NCBI GenBank assembly: GCA_039183635.1
Contig: JBCDBL010000047.1
Location: forward strand, 1-27,949
DNA length: 27,949 bases
Source of the DNA: JBCDBL01 sp039183635
GTDB taxonomy: Bacteria; Pseudomonadota; Alphaproteobacteria; Caulobacterales; Parvularculaceae
Direction of reading: 5' to 3'
Shown: piece by piece, positions 24,042 through 27,949 of the stretch
How positions within the stretch are numbered: the stretch's first letter is position 1
Layout of the letters: the number at the start of each line of letters is the position of its first letter
Program-made: the position numbers and the translations under genes
Notes under the pieces: generated by a model
Told to the model about the DNA's origin: nothing
The model's input: the letters and a program-made list of their open reading frames with translations, nothing else
The model's database searches: none

Positions 24042-24124
24042 CCACACGGCGCTGTAAACGCCGTGCCGTTTACCAACATGTGGGGTGGTGACGGTGAGGG
24101 GGTCGATTCCTCGGCGACCCACCA
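24042..24124 (+). ncRNA. tRNA-Tyr(GTA)-like structured RNA, 5' part degenerate
   Basis: A perfect anticodon-type arm (CGGCG 24047-24051, loop CTGTAAA, CGCCG 24059-24063) carries the Tyr anticodon GTA. It is followed by a long variable-arm-like hairpin (CCGT-TT-ACCA with TGGT-G-ACGG, about 24067-24094), a T-arm-like hairpin with loop GTCGATT, and an ACCCACCA end at 24117-24124. This is the class II layout of tRNA-Tyr. No acceptor 5' strand (GGGTCGC expected) and no D-arm exist upstream, so it cannot be a normal tRNA. It could be a tRNA pseudogene left by integration, or a tRNA mimic or leader, since the ribosome site of the next gene begins three bases after the CCA. Confidence 0.45.
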
Positions 24125-24136
24125 TTGGAGGGCGTT

Positions 24137-24517
24137 ATGAAATACGTTCGATTTCAAGGACTAGAATTGAATTGCGGGACGTCGAGCAAACGCGGGATTT
24201 TTCAATTGGCGTATCAACTAAAACATTCGCCATTTACCGCCGGGCACGATGACAAAGAACTGCGCAAAAACCTGGATTGGCTTGAGATGCATCTGCAGGC
24301 GCCATCCATTTTGGATGGTGCAAAGAACCATAGAGCCATCTGTTGGTTCAAGGATGCGGCCTGCGAACCGCTAAAGCGGATTTGGTCAATCAAATTCATC
24401 CTCGGTGAATATGGCGTTTGGATCGATCGAATCACAACACGCAAGCCTGGTTATATTATTTACGAGGACGGCTGGCAGATAGTCGCTAAGCCTTTCCGCA
24501 AAGTTGTGCGGGGGTGA
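24137..24517 (+). CDS. Unrecognised 126-aa protein next to tRNA-like RNA
   Basis: A 126-aa soluble protein rich in aromatic and basic residues, beginning MKYVRFQGLELNCGTSSKRG and containing LRKNLDWLEMHL, HRAICWFKDAACEPLKRIWSIK and a C-terminal PGYIIYEDGWQIVAKPFRK. No signal peptide, membrane segment or catalytic motif that I can name. I do not recognise the family with certainty. ATG 24137 has GGAGG at 24126-24130 with ideal spacing. It starts 13 bases after the tRNA-like RNA, overlaps the next gene by four bases (GTGA), and is on the same strand as rtcR. A role with RNA or the repair system is suggested only by location. Confidence 0.8.
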   Translation: MKYVRFQGLELNCGTSSKRGIFQLAYQLKHSPFTAGHDDKELRKNLDWLEMHLQAPSILDGAKNHRAICWFKDAACEPLKRIWSIKFILGEYGVWIDRITTRKPGYIIYEDGWQIVAKPFRKVVRG

Positions 24518-25266
24518 TCGCTATGCCGATGAAATTCAAAACGGATAAAGAGCTTCTTGAATTTGTAGCCAAAGGAGGCGTTAGCCGAGCGCACGCTCAA
24601 GGCTACTTCTGGTTCTGGCGAAAATTCATACCGGCTTTGGAAAAAGCAAAGGCCTCATCATTAGTTTCAAACGAGATGGTCGCTGATTGCTATTATGTCG
24701 CTGGCGACGTTCACGACTTCAATGAAGCACCAAAGGCGGCCATCAAATGTTATCGCAATGCTCTGAGGGCTGATCCAAATTGTGGAGGAGCATATCGTGA
24801 AATAGCAAACATGCTTGGAAGGATGGGGAGATATGACGACGCGTTAGCGCATTCCGACAGCGCGCTATCAATAAACCCGGACGATCAATACGCTCTTTCA
24901 GACCGAGAGGATTACATTGGCGAAAGCCGACTAGAACCATCGTATATCGAGGGGAATGCCGAATGGATTGCAAGTGAGTATTTGGCGCGTGCGAAACCCC
25001 GGAAGACTTTAAAAGCTCTTCGCAAGGTTAAAGGAATTCGTTCGCTTAGGGCAAAGGCGCATTGTTACGGGGCGATGGAACAATCCAAGAAGTATTTGGA
25101 GGCATGGGCCGAAATCGCAAAAAGGAGCGATGAAATTAGACTCACATATTCCGATTGGTTCTTCATGGAGGATGCCATCTATGATGAGCCCGGCTTTTGG
25201 GAAGTGCTGCTCTCAAGCAAGGCAAAGTTTTCCGGAGTGTTTTTCCGTTTTCGATGGGTTGGATGA
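24514..25266 (+). CDS. TPR-repeat protein, probably truncated by a frameshift
   Basis: A 250-aa frame. The N-terminus (KFKTDKELLEFVAKGGVSRAHAQGYFWFWRKFIPALEKAK) is followed by about two tetratricopeptide repeats at residues 58-130 (CYYVAGDVHDFNEAPKAAIKCYRNALRADPN, AYREIANMLGRMGRYDDALAHSDSALSINPDD), indicating a protein-binding scaffold. The GTG start overlaps the previous stop (GTGA), so translation is probably coupled; ATG 24523 is an alternative. The last residues (FFRFRWVG) look like out-of-frame translation: dropping one T from the T5 run at 25240-25244 joins the frame to a further 59 codons ending at 25420. The intact protein would be about 301 aa. Confidence 0.7.
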   Translation: MIAMPMKFKTDKELLEFVAKGGVSRAHAQGYFWFWRKFIPALEKAKASSLVSNEMVADCYYVAGDVHDFNEAPKAAIKCYRNALRADPNCGGAYREIANMLGRMGRYDDALAHSDSALSINPDDQYALSDREDYIGESRLEPSYIEGNAEWIASEYLARAKPRKTLKALRKVKGIRSLRAKAHCYGAMEQSKKYLEAWAEIAKRSDEIRLTYSDWFFMEDAIYDEPGFWEVLLSSKAKFSGVFFRFRWVG

Positions 25267-25420
25267 AAGCGATAGATACAAATCACTTTCAATTCATGAA
25301 CAGATTCGAATAAGGATTGAGTATTATGTTTATGCTCAATCGGGAAATATGAAAGGACTTAAGTCGCTGTTCAAAAAATATCCTGAATGGATCGAACTTC
25401 GAGAGGCTGTCGGCGCATAG
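25240..25420 (+). pseudogene. Frameshifted C-terminal part of the TPR protein
   Basis: In the +1 frame relative to the upstream TPR gene, the codons after the T5 run (25240-25244) read SVFDGLDESDRYKSLSIHEQ and on to KSLFKKYPEWIELREAVGA, then stop at 25420. It has no good start of its own and continues the helical TPR character, so it is best explained as the original C-terminus separated by a one-base insertion. Programmed frameshifting or a sequencing error are alternatives. Confidence 0.6.
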
Positions 25421-25445
25421 AGTGTATTGAAAGTCGTCTGCTACC

Positions 25446-25897
25446 CTAACGTGAAATGGCGGCCCGGTCTTTCACAAGACGGTTATATTGCATGCGGGTA
25501 AGGCGCCTTTGGCTTTTGCGATTTCCGATTGAGTCCCACAGATAGTCTTCCGCTTTTTGCCGCTGTAATCGATCCAGTCTTGAGCTGTACGCTGGGTGGG
25601 GCGTGAAAGCGTCACGATCTTTGTACAACTTGTTTTATCCTAGAGGATTTCAAGTTCTTTGACAACGATGTTTACATGATCAGTGATGTCGCTGACACTG
25701 AGGGCGGGCAGCTCCGAAGCGTGGCGCATGACATCGATGCCGAGACTGGACAGCGCGAGATCGCACAGGCGGGCAGGGGGCTTTGCAGCCTGAAGGTGCA
25801 GCTCGTCTCGGATGTGCGCGGTTTGCTCCGGATCAAAGGGGCGCATCCGGCCGACGGCGTGGTTTTTCTTCCGGAGGGTGGGGATTTTCTCATTCAT
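25446..25897 (-). pseudogene. Decayed tyrosine recombinase (phage-type integrase) remnant
   Basis: Minus-strand pieces in different frames match successive parts of one small tyrosine integrase. 25897-25640 encodes MRPFDPEQTAHIRDEL, RLCDLALSSLGIDVMRHASELPALSVSDI, like the usual 'PFTPEQ...IRDLALFNLAIDSKLRGCDLV' start of the catalytic domain, then stops. Past that stop the same frame gives PTQRTAQDWIDYSGK. Another frame (25628-25446) continues with KAEDYLWDS...QRRLTRMQYNRLVKD, like 'DYLFPSR...LSTRQYARLV'. The HxxR and catalytic Tyr region is missing: the sequence ends against the TPR gene. It is therefore inactive, and marks a past integration event near the RNA-repair genes. Confidence 0.65.
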
Positions 25898-26301
25898 TAT
25901 AACATAATTGAGGTGCGGATGCATAAATATGCTATTGATATAAGTGCATAAAATCAAAAAAATAGTTTTGAAGTCCGCATTCATGATGAATGCTTCAATG
26001 AGAAAAGACCTTTTATCCCGCAATTCATAAAAACGTAACAAGCCTTACTTGAGGGCACTCCTCACTTTCAACCGCCTCAAGATCAACTAAAATATACACA
26101 GTATACGCAGAAAAAATATTTTTATTTTTTTTAGTGTGTTTTAGATTGACAATTCCGCCCTTGTTTGTGAATGCTTTTATCGCTCAAAGGGGGACGCCTT
26201 TACTATCAGGTCCTTTGAACAAAATTTGTCAGTACTTCCGCGTAATTCGTGGAGTGCTTGAAGTTGTATGCGCGACCACTCACAACTACAGGAGAAGGCC
26301 G
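25898..26301. other. AT-rich intergenic region
   Basis: About 400 bases between the integrase remnant and the first secreted-protein gene. It is clearly richer in A+T than the left of the window and includes a long A/T stretch at about 26100-26140. The reading frame open from 26134 is not used as such, because a ribosome site and signal peptide place the real start at 26302. Apart from possible promoter sequences I see nothing specific. Confidence 0.4.
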
Positions 26302-26607
26302 TTGAAAGTCTTTAAGTTATTTGCCGTTTGCGTTGCTGCTGTTTTTGGGAGTGCTGTAGCCGCCCATGCGACAAGCGGCGCATCCGGCGGAATTGATAGG
26401 TTTGCGGATCGAAACGACGGCTTATATTTCGACATTGGCGCAAGTTCCGGATGTGCGCCTGGTTACGAGTACAAGCTCGATGCGGATCACACGAAGTTTT
26501 CTGAAATGAAAAGTAAAATCATGATGTTGTGGGAAGTCAAATCAACTGTCTTTGTGACGGCCGAAGGAGCGGGATGCGATAGAAACGTTATCACCGTTTC
26601 ATTCTAG
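26302..26607 (+). CDS. Small secreted two-cysteine protein 1
   Basis: A 101-aa exported protein of unknown family. The TTG start at 26302 is chosen because AGGAG lies seven bases upstream and a clean signal peptide follows (KVFKLFAVCVAAVFGSAVAAHA). The mature part of about 78 residues has two cysteines (SSGCAPGYE and GAGCDRN) and alternating short hydrophobic stretches (LYFDIGA, TVFVTAE, NVITVSF), suggesting a small beta-rich domain. It shares the pattern 'I-R/K ... strand ... C ... M/I-x3-M/L ... V-x-F/V ... C ... I-x-V' with the next two genes, so all three are likely distant paralogues. Confidence 0.7.
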   Translation: MKVFKLFAVCVAAVFGSAVAAHATSGASGGIDRFADRNDGLYFDIGASSGCAPGYEYKLDADHTKFSEMKSKIMMLWEVKSTVFVTAEGAGCDRNVITVSF

Positions 26608-26608
26608 T

Positions 26609-26711
26609 GCGTGTGGTGCAAAAGCGGATACCGGTTTTTGCGTAAAAGGTCGAACAATTATTCGACCGTCAAAACAAAGGCCTAGAGCACGCCCGTTTGA
26701 ATGCAATTAAA
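26609..26711 (-). repeat. Dispersed 103-bp palindromic repeat, copy B (inverted)
   Basis: The reverse complement matches 13474-13576 with 13 differences by hand count. It starts two bases after the stop codon of the first secreted-protein gene. Its palindrome GGTCGAATAATTGTTCGACC and the CGCAAAAACCGG/CCGCTTTTG pair could also serve as a 3'-end hairpin for that gene. Confidence 0.8.
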
Positions 26712-26759
26712 CAGGACGCGCTTTATTATGCAATAATTCAAGGCAATCAGGGATAAGAA

Positions 26760-27119
26760 ATGATCGATAAATTCAAATTCCTTCTTAAAGCTAGCGCCGT
26801 CAGCTGCTTGTTCGTGATAGGGGCGGCGTCCATCGCGCATGCAGGTGGCGGCACCGCTGCGGGCACAATACAAAAGATGACCGCGATTATTAACAGCGGC
26901 TCCGGTGCTGATTTGAGGGTGTATATTCCAACTGTGACAGACAATCCGGACAGCTGCCCACAGACGCAAACATTTATCATTCCCCATGGTGACGATAATT
27001 ATGAAGTCATCACATCCATGCTGATAGCGGCTCAGCACGCGCAGAAAAACGTTTCGTTCTATGTGGAAGGCTGTTATGTTTTTTACCCGAAAATCAAAGC
27101 GATTTTCGTTGATAGCTAA
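26760..27119 (+). CDS. Small secreted two-cysteine protein 2
   Basis: A 119-aa exported protein of unknown family. The signal peptide is MIDKFKFLLKASAVSCLFVIGAASIAHA. The mature part of about 91 residues has TIQKMTAIINSGSGADLRVYI, a cysteine in NPDSCPQTQTFII, a helix EVITSMLIAAQHAQ, then NVSFYVEGCYVFYPKIKAIFVDS with the second cysteine. The spacing of the two cysteines around an amphipathic helix matches genes 1 and 3 of this cluster. It has GGGATAAGAA before the ATG. Its function cannot be read from the sequence. Confidence 0.8.
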   Translation: MIDKFKFLLKASAVSCLFVIGAASIAHAGGGTAAGTIQKMTAIINSGSGADLRVYIPTVTDNPDSCPQTQTFIIPHGDDNYEVITSMLIAAQHAQKNVSFYVEGCYVFYPKIKAIFVDS

Positions 27120-27239
27120 AGAATGCGGCTAACAACCACCTTGGGTTAAGAGTCAATCCTCACCCCAATATTCGCTACTGTAAATAGCAGACGTCTTGTA
27201 AAGACAAGCGACGGTTACTTACAGGAGTAGGGCAAGGCT

Positions 27240-27605
27240 ATGGATATCAAACAACTTATGAAGCGTGGCACAGGGATTATAAGCTTTTCAGTGCTGTTCA
27301 TGTTTGCAGCTGCGCCTTCGCACGCTGCGTGCGACGCGGATAAGCGTACCTCGACCATTCGAAAATTATACACAACTGCTACAGGACACATACAGGTTAG
27401 GCTCGATGAGACAACCACCGAACTAAATAAAATGGATTGTACCCTGCTCAATGGCGAGTGGAGTAAGATTGCAAATGGAACAGCTGGCGAAGAAAAAATG
27501 CTATCGCTTCTTGCTTCCGCCTATTTGGCTAAAGAGCCTGTCACAATTCGCACCGACAATAATTCAAGCGACTGTAGAATTTTATGGGTTCAAATGGGTC
27601 AGTGA
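27240..27605 (+). CDS. Small secreted two-cysteine protein 3
   Basis: A 121-aa exported protein of unknown family. The signal peptide is MDIKQLMKRGTGIISFSVLFMFAAAPSHA. The mature part begins ACDADKRTSTIRKLYTTATGHIQVRLDE, then MDCTLLNGEW, a helix EEKMLSLLASAYLAKEPV and SSDCRILWVQM. Besides an extra cysteine near the mature N-terminus it has the same order of strand, Cys, helix with LLASAYLA, V-strand and Cys as gene 2. AGGAG is at 27221-27225 with a rather long spacer. Small periplasmic or secreted proteins with this pattern occur in tandem in marine bacteria, but I cannot name the family. Confidence 0.8.
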   Translation: MDIKQLMKRGTGIISFSVLFMFAAAPSHAACDADKRTSTIRKLYTTATGHIQVRLDETTTELNKMDCTLLNGEWSKIANGTAGEEKMLSLLASAYLAKEPVTIRTDNNSSDCRILWVQMGQ

Positions 27606-27949
27606 ATGAACAGACAGCGCTGTAAGTGCGGCGTAATCACAACCGCCAACACGAAAGCCGCTTCACTTCACGCGGCAAGTCGAAGCGCAATTACATCTTA
27701 TTGCCATTATCATAGGTTGTTATCAATAGCAGACATTTTGAGCAAGGCTTAGCGTGACAGATTAAAGCAGAACAAACTCGAGTAATTGGGTACTGTGCTG
27801 ATTAACTTTCGACAATAAAAGTCGTATGACAAAATCAGCTCCCCGCGGCGGACTCTATTTCGAAGTGCGAAAAACCTAGTAAGCATAAGTTTTTTCTCTC
27901 TTGGTAGGACTTCCATATGGGTCGCGAGCGCTGCCAATTGATCATCAAA
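27606..27949. other. Terminal stretch without a supported gene
   Basis: About 340 bases to the window end. The only frame of note, minus strand 27937-27749, lacks a ribosome site and recognisable sequence. I see no tRNA or clear terminator. Confidence 0.4.

Noticed and set aside
23770..24045. Minus-strand frame of 91 codons downstream of rtcR with a fairly protein-like translation
   Set aside because: It starts inside the tRNA-like hairpin region, reads through the rtcR terminator and ends antisense to conserved rtcR codons. No ribosome site is seen. It may be a gene relic, but I cannot support it.
27749..27937. 62-codon minus-strand frame near the window end
   Set aside because: It has no ribosome site, no recognisable sequence and an unremarkable composition.

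Overview
The window is a stretch of alphaproteobacterial chromosome. This is shown by the block tig-clpP-clpX-lon-hupB, by mazG near a truncated gene whose C-terminus looks like HflX, by GANTC (CcrM-type) sites, and by a good CtrA-type TTAA-N7-TTAA site. A Hyphomonadaceae- or Parvularculaceae-like organism would fit, but that is inference. Base composition is moderate to high GC up to about 17.7 kb and falls in the accessory right-hand part.

Region 1 (1-9.1 kb): the end of a probable hflX, an inositol-monophosphatase-family phosphatase and mazG. Then comes a minus-strand three-gene phosphorelay operon: a CHASE8-type membrane hybrid histidine kinase, a single-domain receiver, and a soluble REC-HisKA-HATPase-REC-REC hybrid kinase. 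Divergent from it is a YfiR-family periplasmic protein, and a palindromic CtrA-like site lies in the shared intergenic region. A PLP aminotransferase follows.

Region 2 (9.4-17.7 kb): the core protein quality-control block. Trigger factor, ClpP, ClpX and Lon are followed by a small AroQ chorismate mutase, the nucleoid protein HU and tRNA-Val(TAC). The intergenic spaces hold terminators, hairpin-rich dispersed repeats, and sequence blocks shared by the clpP, lon and (partly) tig upstream regions.

Region 3 (17.9-25.9 kb): an RNA-repair locus directly after tRNA-Val. Minus strand, in transcription order: rsr (Ro60/TROVE protein), two structured tRNA-mimicking RNAs, rtcB (3'-P/5'-OH RNA ligase) and rtcA (RNA 3'-phosphate cyclase). 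Divergent is rtcR, a CARF-AAA+ regulator whose GAFTGA loop has been replaced. The first RNA folds by hand as a Y RNA: an 11-bp terminal stem with a GGCGAATG motif, enclosing a circularly permuted tRNA module in the order T-arm, closed acceptor stem, D-arm. Downstream of rtcR lie a tRNA-Tyr-like RNA, an unrecognised 126-aa protein, a TPR protein with an apparent one-base frameshift, and a decayed tyrosine integrase. tRNA-Val at one end and the integrase remnant at the other suggest an old genomic island.

Region 4 (25.9-27.9 kb): an AT-rich segment with three tandem small secreted two-cysteine proteins that look like diverged paralogues. It also holds an inverted second copy of a 103-bp repeat found between clpX and lon.
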